The notes: generated by a model not told the origin, from the sequence alone. Counted from the first letter of the stretch, positions 7,214 through 14,923 are shown. The stretch: DNA of 17,734 nt from Lachnospiraceae bacterium UBA1066 (GCA_002316215.1 DCDB01000250.1:1-17734), one strand, 5' to 3'. A program made the numbers and translations.

Positions 7214-8272
7214 ATGAGTCAGATTGACGAAATAACAAGAGAAAAATGGATCTTAGGCGCTTTCCCGGAATGGGGCACATGGCTGAACGAAGAGATTGAT
7301 GCAGAAGAAGTTAAAAAAGGCCAGTTCAAGATGTGGTGGATCGGCTGCACAGGTCTCTGGATTAAGACAGAAGGCAACACAAATATCGCCATTGATCTCT
7401 GGTTCGGCAACGGCAAACGTTCTCAGAAGACAAAAGAGATGGCAAAATTCCATCAGATGCGGAATATGACCGGCGGCGTAGCCACTCAGCCGAATCTCCG
7501 CGCGATGCCGATTGTGTTTGATCCCTTTGCTGTCACAAATGTGGATGCCGTTCTTTCCACACATTATCACAATGACCATATCGACCCGTTCTTTGCCGCA
7601 GCAGTCATGAAGAATGTTAAGAAGGAAGTTCCGTTTATCGGACCGCAGAAGTGCGTTGATAAGTGGATCGGCTACGGTGTGCCGGCAGAGCGGTGCAAAG
7701 TTGTAAAACCCGGCGATGTCGTACAGGTCGGCGATACAAAGATTCACGTTACAGATTCCTTTGACCGTACCATCATTGTTACGGCGGAAGAAGACATCAG
7801 AGGGAAATGCCCGACGGATATGGACGAAAAGGCAGTTAACTATGTTATTGAGACTCCGGCCGGAACGGTTTATCACAGCGGTGACTCCCATTACTGCACA
7901 TATTATGCAAAGCACGGCAAGGATTTCAATATCGATATCGCCTTCGGCTCCTACGGCGAGAATCCTGCCGGCAACCAGGATAAGATGACCTCCGTTGACA
8001 TCATCCGCATGGCGGAAGCTCTTCAGTGCAAAGTTGTCATCCCTTATCATTATGATGTCTGGACGAACTTTAAGGCGGATCCGGCGGAAATCATGATGGT
8101 TTACAATTTCAAAAAGGACGTCCTTGGATACAAGTTCCATCCGTTTATCTGGGATGTCGGCGGCAAGTATACATGGCCGGATGATAAAGACAAGCTGGCT
8201 TATCATTATCGCAGAGGTTTTGAGGACTGCTTTACAGAAGAGCCGAATGTCCCATATCGCTCATGCCTGTAA
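7214..8272 (+). CDS. ulaG: L-ascorbate-6-phosphate lactonase UlaG
   Basis: A 352-residue cytosolic enzyme of the metallo-beta-lactamase superfamily, close in length to E. coli UlaG (354). It opens the lactone ring of L-ascorbate 6-phosphate to give 3-keto-L-gulonate 6-phosphate. Seen in the sequence are the metal motif H117-Y-H119-N-D121-H122 (THYHNDHIDP), the later VYHSGDSHYC with its metal-bridging Asp, a C-terminal VVIPYHYDVWTNF, and the UlaG-type N-terminus with GTWLNEEI and WWIGCTGLWI. GGAGGG (7203-7208) is the ribosome binding site. It is the first gene of the operon, 16 nt before ulaC. In E. coli ulaG is divergent from ulaABCDEF; here it leads the same strand. A long open frame on the opposite strand is a shadow. 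Confidence 0.94.
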   Translation: MSQIDEITREKWILGAFPEWGTWLNEEIDAEEVKKGQFKMWWIGCTGLWIKTEGNTNIAIDLWFGNGKRSQKTKEMAKFHQMRNMTGGVATQPNLRAMPIVFDPFAVTNVDAVLSTHYHNDHIDPFFAAAVMKNVKKEVPFIGPQKCVDKWIGYGVPAERCKVVKPGDVVQVGDTKIHVTDSFDRTIIVTAEEDIRGKCPTDMDEKAVNYVIETPAGTVYHSGDSHYCTYYAKHGKDFNIDIAFGSYGENPAGNQDKMTSVDIIRMAEALQCKVVIPYHYDVWTNFKADPAEIMMVYNFKKDVLGYKFHPFIWDVGGKYTWPDDKDKLAYHYRRGFEDCFTEEPNVPYRSCL

Positions 8273-8288
8273 ATAAAAGGAGATCGAG

Positions 8289-8765
8289 ATGCTGAGAGAA
8301 TTTGTGGAAAAGAAACATTATCTTTTTATTGACCATGTCGACACCTGGCAGGACGCGATCCGGATGAGCTGCGTAAGCCTCATAGCTGACGGGACGGTCG
8401 AACAGGGATACCCTGAAGAAATCGTCCGCTGCGTGACGAAGTACGGACCGTACATCATCATCATGCCAATGGTAGCAATGCCGCATTCATCGGAAAATGC
8501 AAAAGGTGTCAATAAAACTTCCATCGGTTTCATGAAGGTCGAAGATCCGGTTCATTTCGATCCGGAAGATCCTGAAAAAGATGCAAAATTGTTTTTTACG
8601 CTGGCTGCCTGTGACCCCTCACAGCATATGGACAATATGGCCCGGCTTTCTGAAATGCTTTGTAATGAGGAGCTCGTAAATGAACTGCTCGAAGCAAAAA
8701 GCCCTGAAGATCTGTTAAAGCTTCAGGAGAAATATCTTGATAATCACGAAAATACAAATAATTGA
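8289..8765 (+). CDS. ulaC: Ascorbate-specific PTS EIIA component UlaC
   Basis: 158 residues, the length of a single-domain PTS EIIA of the mannitol/fructose type used by Ula systems. It takes phosphate from HPr and passes it to EIIB. The phospho-acceptor is H66 in MVAMPHSSENAKGV, the standard PH(S/A)xxxxGV site. It has SSxxGF-like beta strands around VNKTSIGFMKV and ends with the helix ARLSEMLCNEELVNELLEA. AAGGAG sits about 7 nt before the ATG. Placed between the lactonase and EIIC genes, it is part of the same transcript. Confidence 0.9.
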   Translation: MLREFVEKKHYLFIDHVDTWQDAIRMSCVSLIADGTVEQGYPEEIVRCVTKYGPYIIIMPMVAMPHSSENAKGVNKTSIGFMKVEDPVHFDPEDPEKDAKLFFTLAACDPSQHMDNMARLSEMLCNEELVNELLEAKSPEDLLKLQEKYLDNHENTNN

Positions 8766-8787
8766 AAGTTGAAGGGGGATTTAATCC

Positions 8788-10287
8788 ATGAGTATTTTGT
8801 TAAGCATCTGGACATATATTGCAAATAATATCCTGACGCAGCCTGCATTTATGATCGGTCTTATCGTTCTGATCGGTTATGTCCTTTTGAAAAAGCCCTG
8901 GTATGATGTCCTCGGCGGAACACTGAAAGCTATCATCGGATACATGATCCTGGCTGCCGGCTCCAGCGGACTGGTATCAAACTTCCGGCCGATTCTTGTA
9001 GGCCTGAAAGGAAAGTTCAATCTTGATGCCATGGTCATTGATCCGTATTTCGGACAGAACGCCGTAACGGAAGGCGTCGAAAAAGTTTTCGGACGTAAGT
9101 TCGGTGAGGTCATGGTTCTTCTTCTCATCGCCTTCGTCGTCAATATTGTCTTAGTCCGTTTCAACAAGATCACGAAGATGCGTTCCGTCTTCACGACAGG
9201 GCATGTGCAGGTACAGCAGGCGTCGACAGCTTTCTGGCTGATTCTTTTCGCACTCCCGTTCCTGGCGCAGAATACGGTCGGCACACTGGTCGTCATGGCT
9301 GTCATTCTCGGGCTTTACTGGGCAGTGGGCAGCAACCTTACTATCGGACCTACTCAGGAACTAACAGATGGCGCCGGCTTCTGCGTTGCACATCAGCAGA
9401 TGTTTGGTATCGCCCTTTTCTCCTGGCTTGCAGGCAAGATGGGAGAGGCTGACCGCAAGAAAGGCAAAGAGTCCAAGAGGCTGGAAGATATTGAGCTTCC
9501 GGGCTGGATGTCCATTTTCAATGAGAACATGGTCTGCACAGCGCTTCTGATGCTGATCTTCTTCGGAATCATCCTGGTAGTTCTCGGTAAAGATTATCTC
9601 GTTTCTCAGAAGTTCCTGGCAGATACAGACAGCTTTTTCTTCTACATCCTGAAGACCTGCTTTAATTTCGCTGTATATCTTGCCATCCTGCAGCTCGGCG
9701 TCCGTACTTTCGTTACAGAACTTACGAATTCATTCCAGGGTATTTCCAACCGCTGGCTCCCGGGTTCTGTTCCCGGTGTTGACTGCGCCGTTACTTATGG
9801 CTTTGGCTCTCCGAATGCTGTTCCGATCGGCTTCCTTGCAGGTGCTGTCGGCCAGTTCATCGCTATTGCACTGCTTCTTGTTTTCCGCAGCCCGACAATC
9901 GTAGTCGCTGGATTCGTTCCGGTCTTCTTCGACAATGCGACCATCGGCGTGTATTGCAATAATAAAGGCGGTCTCAAAGCTACACTTATTTTCCCGTTTA
10001 TCTGCGGTCTCTGCCAGGTGTTTGGTTCTGCGCTGATTGCAACGTGGGTAGGAATGTCTGCTTACGGCGGTTACCTCGGAATGTTCGACTGGGCGACGGT
10101 ATGGCCGATCTTCACAGTGATCATGAAGTTCCTTGCCATCCCCGGACTTATCATTGTTGCGGTTATCCTCCTTGCTATTCCGCAGCTGCAGTATCGCAAG
10201 AATAAGAAGGGATATTTCCTTGAGACCGAAGATTATGAAGCTTATAAGAAGCTCAAGGCTGAAGAAGCGGCAGAGAAGGCTCAGTAA
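8788..10287 (+). CDS. ulaA: Ascorbate-specific PTS EIIC permease UlaA
   Basis: A 499-residue polytopic membrane protein, the transport subunit that moves L-ascorbate across the membrane while it is phosphorylated. It matches the UlaA/SgaT family through KxIIGYMILAAGSSGL near residue 50, PTQELTDGAGF..AHQQMF (from about residue 188; E. coli has PTQEVTDGCGFSIGHQQQF) and FFDNATIGVYCNNKGG (from about residue 380). Some ten or more hydrophobic segments are spread along the chain. It is longer than E. coli UlaA (465) and has a charged C-terminal tail rich in K, E and A. A GGGGG ribosome binding site lies 22 nt after ulaC. It is followed by an unusually long, structured gap before ulaB. Confidence 0.93.
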   Translation: MSILLSIWTYIANNILTQPAFMIGLIVLIGYVLLKKPWYDVLGGTLKAIIGYMILAAGSSGLVSNFRPILVGLKGKFNLDAMVIDPYFGQNAVTEGVEKVFGRKFGEVMVLLLIAFVVNIVLVRFNKITKMRSVFTTGHVQVQQASTAFWLILFALPFLAQNTVGTLVVMAVILGLYWAVGSNLTIGPTQELTDGAGFCVAHQQMFGIALFSWLAGKMGEADRKKGKESKRLEDIELPGWMSIFNENMVCTALLMLIFFGIILVVLGKDYLVSQKFLADTDSFFFYILKTCFNFAVYLAILQLGVRTFVTELTNSFQGISNRWLPGSVPGVDCAVTYGFGSPNAVPIGFLAGAVGQFIAIALLLVFRSPTIVVAGFVPVFFDNATIGVYCNNKGGLKATLIFPFICGLCQVFGSALIATWVGMSAYGGYLGMFDWATVWPIFTVIMKFLAIPGLIIVAVILLAIPQLQYRKNKKGYFLETEDYEAYKKLKAEEAAEKAQ

Positions 10288-10339
10288 GGTTTTAGATTAA
10301 AACACATGATTTAGACGCACAGGAGAAACTAAAGTTATC

Positions 10340-10505
10340 TGAATTGTCTGCGGTTTCCGCACCCGGGAGGATCTGAGAATTCTCTCACCTATGAAGAGCA
10401 AAGTGATTTTTGCGAAACTTGCTTCTTAAGTGAGAGCCGCAAAAATCACTTTATGATTTTTCAGAAGAAAGATGCACAGAGGTTTTGCAGGCTGCAGACA
10501 ATTCA
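10340..10505 (+). ncRNA. Structured intercistronic RNA element with two competing stems
   Basis: An outer 12-bp perfect stem pairs TGAATTGTCTGC (10340-10351) with GCAGACAATTCA (10494-10505). Inside, CTCTCACCTATGAAG (10382-10396) can pair with CTTCTTAAGTGAGAG (10422-10436; 13 of 15), while AAAGTGATTTTTGCG (10400-10414) pairs perfectly with CGCAAAAATCACTTT (10438-10452). The order is A-B-A'-B', so the two 15-nt stems interlock. Only 1 nt separates A' from B', too short for both to form as a full pseudoknot, so they look like alternatives. A small TGCGG-TTT-CCGCA hairpin at 10349-10361 competes with the outer stem. No reading frame covers it. It may tune expression of ulaB and the downstream genes, or be a processing or attenuation site. 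This is inference from base pairing only. Confidence 0.55.
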
Positions 10506-10575
10506 CGGCGATTTTCCGTTCGATGTCCTGAAACTTCAGCAACGAATTTCAAAAAAATGCAGGTAGTAGCAGTAA

Positions 10576-10603
10576 GTTGTAAAAAAATGTAGTAAGATAT
10601 AAT
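10576..10603 (+). promoter_or_regulatory. Candidate internal promoter before ulaB
   Basis: TATAAT at 10598-10603 with GTTGTA (10576-10581) 16 bp upstream; the -35 match is weak. It lies 54 nt before the ulaB start, after the structured element, and would let ulaB, the regulator and the catabolic genes be expressed apart from the upstream genes. Confidence 0.4.
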
Positions 10604-10656
10604 AAAAATCTGAACGTGTATAAGAAAATATGAAAGACCACAAGGAGGTCGTAAAA

Positions 10657-10965
10657 ATGGTTAGTATCTTAGTCGCTTGTGCAAATGGTGCCGGAACTTC
10701 TCTTATGATGAAGATGACTTGTGAAAAAGTTTTAAAGAAGCTTGATATTAAACCGGGGAAACTTCTTCACTGCGCGCTTTCGGAAGCAAAGAGCGCAGCT
10801 ACGCAGTACGACGTGGTTTTCTGCCCGCTGAATTTCATTTCCATGTTTAAATCAGCAGAAGATGCCGGAACGACGGTCATCGGGCTTCGCAATGTTATGT
10901 CTGCTCAGGAAATGGAAGAAAAGCTTCTTGCTTCCGGTGTTCTCGAGAAGAAGGGCATGAAATAA
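10657..10965 (+). CDS. ulaB: Ascorbate-specific PTS EIIB component UlaB
   Basis: 102 residues, matching E. coli UlaB (101). It carries phosphate from EIIA to the incoming sugar. The phosphocysteine is C8 in MVSILVACANGAGTSLMMKM, the P-loop-like start of the lactose/ascorbate-type EIIB fold. The ending VIGLRNVMSAQEMEEKL resembles the VVGVRNMLSPADF part of UlaB. The start at ATG 10657 is chosen because AAGGAGGT (10641-10648 region) lies 8 nt before it; an in-frame ATG at 10630 has no such site. The gene is separated from ulaA by 369 nt instead of the usual few nucleotides. Confidence 0.9.
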   Translation: MVSILVACANGAGTSLMMKMTCEKVLKKLDIKPGKLLHCALSEAKSAATQYDVVFCPLNFISMFKSAEDAGTTVIGLRNVMSAQEMEEKLLASGVLEKKGMK

Positions 10966-11063
10966 AATCTAAAGCAAAGAGACAGAATAAAGGGCTTTCA
11001 ATATTTAAGACCTGATCCTGGTGCTGCCGGGGCCGTTCAGGCAATAATGAGGGAGGACTCTCA

Positions 11064-11852
11064 ATGAAACGTGCAAGATCTTTTGTGGAAAAGAGAAGAG
11101 AGGACATTCTGAATAACATTTCTTCGACGCCGGATATCAGCGTCGAAGAATTGGCCGGCTTGTGCCATGTCTCGGAGGTTACTGTCCGAAGGGATCTGCA
11201 GATTCTTGAGGATGAGAAAAAAATAGTGCGTTTTTACGGCGGAGCGCGTGTGATCGAACCGGATCCTTTTGATGAAGAGGAAAAAAGAAGGCTTTCATGC
11301 AGAGACAATATAGCACGCTACGCAGCAGGACTGGTTAACGATAATGATACGATTTTTATTAACACCAGTGCGACAGCCCTTGGAATCCTGAAGTATATTA
11401 ATTGCAGCAATGTGACCGTGATAACAAATAATGCACGTGCCGTGAGCTATGATCTTCCGGAGGGAGTCAGTGTTATCCTGACGGGCGGTGAAATCCGATA
11501 TCCTAAAGAAGCCATGGTCGGTGAATTTGCAGAACGCAACCTTCAGAAGGTTTATGCAAAGAAGGCATTTATCGGATGCGCCGGGATTTCCGCGGAATGC
11601 GGGGTAACGACGGAAATTGCGAATGAAGTGAACCTGAATGAGCTCATGATCAATCGCGCTACGCGTTCTTCCTATGTTCTGGCGGATTATACAAAGGTTG
11701 GAAATAATTCAAGCTTCCGGACATGCAGTATAGGGCGTGTACGCCATCTCATTACGGACGTATATGCAGATCCGGCCGCGCTAAAAAAAATCACGGATGC
11801 AGGAGTGGTTGTTCACCAGGTAAGCAATGATGAAGGAGAAACGACAAGATGA
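11064..11852 (+). CDS. ulaR: DeoR-family transcriptional regulator, probable ula regulator
   Basis: 262 residues, the normal length for DeoR regulators. The N-terminal winged helix-turn-helix covers about residues 10-60 (ISVEELAGLCHVSEVTVRRD then LQILEDEKKIVRFYGGARV). The C-terminal sugar-phosphate-sensing domain (about 75-250) shows NDNDTIFINTSATA, VITNNARAV, LTGGEIRYP and the KKAFIGCAGIS segment. It probably represses the operon until a pathway sugar phosphate binds; the ATCAT/ATGAT array before ulaG is a candidate target. GGGAGG (11051-11056) is 7 nt from the ATG. The 98-nt gap after ulaB has only a weak CCTGA/TCAGG hairpin. The stop overlaps the start of the next gene (ATGA). The family call is firm, the ula role comes from context. 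Confidence 0.85.
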   Translation: MKRARSFVEKRREDILNNISSTPDISVEELAGLCHVSEVTVRRDLQILEDEKKIVRFYGGARVIEPDPFDEEEKRRLSCRDNIARYAAGLVNDNDTIFINTSATALGILKYINCSNVTVITNNARAVSYDLPEGVSVILTGGEIRYPKEAMVGEFAERNLQKVYAKKAFIGCAGISAECGVTTEIANEVNLNELMINRATRSSYVLADYTKVGNNSSFRTCSIGRVRHLITDVYADPAALKKITDAGVVVHQVSNDEGETTR

Positions 11853-12895
11853 AGGTCTCAAAAAAAGTAATCTGCAATCTTACAAAGTGCTATTCAATTG
11901 CTCCGCTGGAATATAAGGGAGAGCCTCATTTTCTTGTAGCTGCGGAAAAGCAGGATCCCTGCTTCCTTTTTGACAGGGATGGCAATAAGGTCGATAAAAT
12001 ATGGGACGGACCCGGCGGCGTCATGACTATGCTGCAGGTTCCCGGTACAGACGGCCAGTTTCTTGCGACACGCAAGTTTTATTCGCCGAATGATTCTAAA
12101 GAAGCTACCATCGTGATCGTGACGCCTGTCCGGGGCAAATGGGAGATCCGTACGCTTGTCAACCTGCCTTATGTGCACAGGTTTGACATACTTGAGCGCG
12201 GCGGTATCCGGTATCTTCTGGCCTGCTGCATTAAATCGGATTATGAATACAAAGACGACTGGCGTTTCCCGGGAAAATGCTTTGCCTGTGAGCTTCCGGA
12301 GGATCTTTCTTCATATGACGAAGGGCATACTCTTGCTATGGAGCCGGTCATGGAAGGAATGCTTAAAAATCACGGCTATACAAGGTTTGTGAAAAACGGT
12401 CAGGCACACGGCGTGGTATCCTGTGACGGCGGAACCTATCTCTTTACGCCGCCGGCGGAAAAAGACGGGAAATGGGAAATCCGGCAGCTTACGGATTATC
12501 CGGCTTCGGATGCTGTTTACTGCGATTTTGACGGAGACGGAGAAGAGGAGCTTGGCGTCATTACACCTTTCCACGGGAATAAAATAAATATTTTAAAACA
12601 AAGTGACGGAGTCTTTAAAGAGGTGTATAATTATCCGCAGGATGCTGAGTTTTCACATGCGATTTTCGGCGGTGAGATTGCCGGAAAGAAGAGATTTATC
12701 GTCGGCCACAGAAAAGGAAAACGGGATCTCCTGGCTTTCACTTATAATGAAGATAAAGGAACGTATGACTTCGAGGTACTTGATGAGGACTGCGGGCCTG
12801 CAAATGTTTTTCATTTTGTGAAAGACGGAAAAGATATTCTGATTTCAACAAACAGGGAGACCGATGAAGTGGCCATGTACACGCTGGAACAGTAA
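11849..12895 (+). CDS. Unknown cytosolic beta-propeller-like (FG-GAP/VCBS-type) protein
   Basis: 348 residues with no signal peptide or membrane segment. I do not recognise an assigned family. Repeated short beta-strand units such as GKWEIRTLV, GKWEIRQLT, IRYLLACCI, EELGVITPF and KRFIVGHRK suggest a propeller. DFDGDGEEELG (226-236) is a good FG-GAP/VCBS calcium-type loop, and KQDPCFLFDRDGNKVDKI, TRFVKNGQAHGVVSCDGGTY and NVFHFVKDGKDILIST look like other blade edges. Several conserved-looking His, Asp and Trp residues (HRFDILE, DYEYKDDWRFPG) could form an active or binding site. It is translationally coupled to the regulator by a 4-nt overlap and sits among ascorbate catabolic genes from which ulaD is missing. 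It may be an enzyme acting on a pathway intermediate, or a sensor. Function unknown. Confidence 0.75.
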   Translation: MKVSKKVICNLTKCYSIAPLEYKGEPHFLVAAEKQDPCFLFDRDGNKVDKIWDGPGGVMTMLQVPGTDGQFLATRKFYSPNDSKEATIVIVTPVRGKWEIRTLVNLPYVHRFDILERGGIRYLLACCIKSDYEYKDDWRFPGKCFACELPEDLSSYDEGHTLAMEPVMEGMLKNHGYTRFVKNGQAHGVVSCDGGTYLFTPPAEKDGKWEIRQLTDYPASDAVYCDFDGDGEEELGVITPFHGNKINILKQSDGVFKEVYNYPQDAEFSHAIFGGEIAGKKRFIVGHRKGKRDLLAFTYNEDKGTYDFEVLDEDCGPANVFHFVKDGKDILISTNRETDEVAMYTLEQ

Positions 12896-12930
12896 GTTTT
12901 AAGAATATAATTTTTCAGGAGGAAGAAAAG

Positions 12931-13191
12931 ATGAAAAAATTCAAGTACACGATTACAGACCCTGTTGGTATTCATGCACGCCCGGCCGGAAACTTCGTAA
13001 AGGCCGTGAAAAACTATGAGGGAAGTAAAGTAACGATTTCCGGAAACGGAAAGGAAGCCGATGCCAAGAAACTCATGGCTGTTATGACGCTGGGAATTAA
13101 GCAGGGGCAGGAAGTAGAGCTTACAGTTGAGGGCGGTGACGAGGATAAGGCTTTTGAAGATATCAAAGAGTTTATGAAACATAATCTTTAA
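12931..13191 (+). CDS. HPr-type phosphocarrier protein of the ula locus
   Basis: 86 residues, full HPr length. H15 in GIHARPAGNFVKAV is the EI-dependent phosphorylation site. The segment DAKKLMAVMTLGIKQG aligns with LKSIMGVMSLG of B. subtilis HPr, and the regulatory Ser46 falls on a Lys (K47), so HPr-kinase control through CcpA is not expected for this copy. It could hand phosphate to UlaC as a dedicated or auxiliary carrier. AGGAGG is 10 nt upstream. It lies after the propeller-like gene and is followed by a terminator. Many clostridial HPr proteins also lack the Ser, so the loss may belong to the lineage. Confidence 0.9.
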   Translation: MKKFKYTITDPVGIHARPAGNFVKAVKNYEGSKVTISGNGKEADAKKLMAVMTLGIKQGQEVELTVEGGDEDKAFEDIKEFMKHNL

Positions 13192-13202
13192 AGCTTGTTC
13201 AG

Positions 13203-13233
13203 TGCCCACTGGAGTGAACCAGCGGGCATTTTT
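13203..13233 (+). terminator. Terminator/attenuator between HPr and ulaE genes
   Basis: TGCCC-A-CTGG (13203-13212) pairs with CCAG-C-GGGCA (13219-13228), one A-C mismatch, 6-nt loop, then T5 (13229-13233). It ends only 23 nt before the ulaE ATG, so some read-through is probably needed for ulaE and ulaF expression. No clear promoter lies between them. Confidence 0.7.
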
Positions 13234-13256
13234 ATAATGAAATCAGGGAGAAACTT

Positions 13257-14117
13257 ATGCCGAAAAGAGAATATAGTATCGGTCTTTATGAAAAAGCGCT
13301 GCCGGCAGACTTAAGCTGGAAGGAAAAAATGAACTGCGCAAAAGAAGCCGGCTTTGACTGGATCGAAATCAGCATCGATGAAACCGATGAGAAGCTGAAA
13401 CGCCTGGAATGGACGAAGGAAGAACGTCTGGATCTTATCCGTTTGATGTATGAAACCGGGATTCCGATACGTACCATGTGCTTAAGCGGCCATCGTAAAT
13501 ATCCGCTTGGAAGCCCGGATCCTGAGACAGAGAAGCGCGGTATGGAAATTATGGAGAAAGCAATCGCGCTTGCCGACGACCTTGGAATCAGGATTATCCA
13601 GCTTGCCGGCTATGATGTTTATTATGAAGAATCTACTGCGGAAACGCGCGAAAGATTTGAAAAGAACCTCCGGATTGCAACGCATATGGCAGCAAGGGCC
13701 GGGGTTCTGATGGGCTTTGAAACGATGGAAACGGAATTTATGAATACCGTCGGCAAGGCGATGAATTATGTAGACACAGTAAAAAACGTCTATCTGAATG
13801 TTTATCCTGACTGCGGAAACATAACCAATGCCGCGGTTTCCTACGGGACGGACGTTCTTGGGGATCTGAGGTGCGGAGAAGGACATATAACTTCTGTTCA
13901 TTTGAAAGAAACAGTTCCGGGAAAATTCAGGGAAATTCCCTTCGGGACAGGCCACGTGGATTTCAAATCCATCATTGAAACAGCCTGGGCGATGGGTATA
14001 AGGAAGTTTGTTACAGAATTCTGGTATGTCGGTTCGGAAAACTGGAAGTCTGATTTGAAGTTTGCGAATGAAATGATGACGAAGATCCTGGATGCGCAGC
14101 CAAAGGATAATTACTGA
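13257..14117 (+). CDS. ulaE: L-ribulose/L-xylulose-5-phosphate 3-epimerase UlaE
   Basis: 286 residues, as in E. coli UlaE (284). It is a TIM-barrel enzyme (xylose-isomerase-like fold) that turns L-xylulose 5-phosphate into L-ribulose 5-phosphate. Typical segments are SIGLYEKALP at the start, GFDWIEISIDETDEKLKRL, RTMCLSGHRKYPLGS, GFETMETEFMNTV (metal and catalytic Glu), NVYPDCGNITNA, and HLKETVPGKFREIPFGTGHVDF close to the end. GGGAG stands about 8 nt before the ATG. It follows the HPr terminator and precedes ulaF by 85 nt. Confidence 0.93.
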   Translation: MPKREYSIGLYEKALPADLSWKEKMNCAKEAGFDWIEISIDETDEKLKRLEWTKEERLDLIRLMYETGIPIRTMCLSGHRKYPLGSPDPETEKRGMEIMEKAIALADDLGIRIIQLAGYDVYYEESTAETRERFEKNLRIATHMAARAGVLMGFETMETEFMNTVGKAMNYVDTVKNVYLNVYPDCGNITNAAVSYGTDVLGDLRCGEGHITSVHLKETVPGKFREIPFGTGHVDFKSIIETAWAMGIRKFVTEFWYVGSENWKSDLKFANEMMTKILDAQPKDNY

Positions 14118-14202
14118 ATTTTATGGTGATGCAGGTGCTGGGAGTAAGAAGCGGAACCCTGATGTTTTGGAAAATGATGAAAATGAATAAAAGGAGAAAA
14201 AG

Positions 14203-14904
14203 ATGCTCGAAGAACTCAAGAAGGCTGTATACGAAGCAAACATGGAACTTCCGAAAAGAGGTCTTGTAACTTATACATGGGGAAATGTCAGCGGTATCGA
14301 CCGTGCGAGCGGTTATTTTGTCATTAAGCCGAGCGGCGTCGATTACGATTCTTTAAAACCGGAAGACATGGTCGTCATGGATCTTGACGGACATAAGATT
14401 GAGGGAGATTACAATCCTTCGACCGATACGGCAACCCATGCGGAATTATATAAAAAATACCCCAAAATCGGAGGCATCGTCCATACACATTCTTCATGGG
14501 CGACCTCGTGGGCTCAGGCCGGCCGGAGTATTCCGTGCTACGGGACGACGCATGCGGATTATTTTTATGGCGAAATTCCCTGTGCAAGACCGCTTACAGC
14601 GGAAGAAATCAATACGGAATATGAGAAAAATACGGGGCTTGTCATCATCGAGACTTTTGAAGGACGTAAGCTTGATCCGATGGCTGTGCCGGGTGTCCTC
14701 TGCACCAATCATGGACCTTTTGCATGGGGAAAAGATGCAGCCCAGGCTGTTTATAATGCAGTTGTTCTGGAAGAAGTAGCGAAGATGGCTACCCGTACAG
14801 AGATGATTAATCCCGATGTCCGCCCGGCTCCGCAGGTTCTCCAGGATAAGCACTATTTAAGAAAGCATGGAGCAAATGCTTATTACGGACAAAATAAAAA
14901 GTGA
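14203..14904 (+). CDS. ulaF: L-ribulose-5-phosphate 4-epimerase UlaF/AraD family
   Basis: 233 residues, a class II aldolase-fold, zinc-dependent enzyme that turns L-ribulose 5-phosphate into D-xylulose 5-phosphate for the pentose phosphate pathway. Zinc ligands H94, H96 (VHTHSSWAT) and H170 (TNHGPFAWG) and the catalytic D75 (PSTDTATHAELY) line up with D76, H95, H97 and H171 of E. coli AraD. GNVSGID (27-33) and IKPSGVDYD (41-49) are the phosphate-binding parts. AAAAGGAG lies about 8 nt upstream. AraD and UlaF cannot be told apart by motif; the ula context decides. It is the last gene of the locus. Confidence 0.92.
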   Translation: MLEELKKAVYEANMELPKRGLVTYTWGNVSGIDRASGYFVIKPSGVDYDSLKPEDMVVMDLDGHKIEGDYNPSTDTATHAELYKKYPKIGGIVHTHSSWATSWAQAGRSIPCYGTTHADYFYGEIPCARPLTAEEINTEYEKNTGLVIIETFEGRKLDPMAVPGVLCTNHGPFAWGKDAAQAVYNAVVLEEVAKMATRTEMINPDVRPAPQVLQDKHYLRKHGANAYYGQNKK

Positions 14905-14923
14905 AATTCACGTCAGGATTTCC

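Noticed and set aside
7253..8206. 317-codon frame on the minus strand
   Set aside because: Complete shadow of ulaG. The composition is that of an antisense frame and ulaG is certain.
10382..10452. True H-type pseudoknot
   Set aside because: Linkers of 3, 7 and 1 nt cannot span two 15-bp stems, so alternative folding is the better reading.
11011..11041. CCTGA/TCAGG hairpin between ulaB and the regulator gene
   Set aside because: The outer stem is short, no T-run follows and the inner pairing is poor. Not supported as a terminator.
14118..14202. Small frame from about 14124 reading into ulaF
   Set aside because: It overlaps ulaF in another frame, has no ribosome binding site and no recognisable product.
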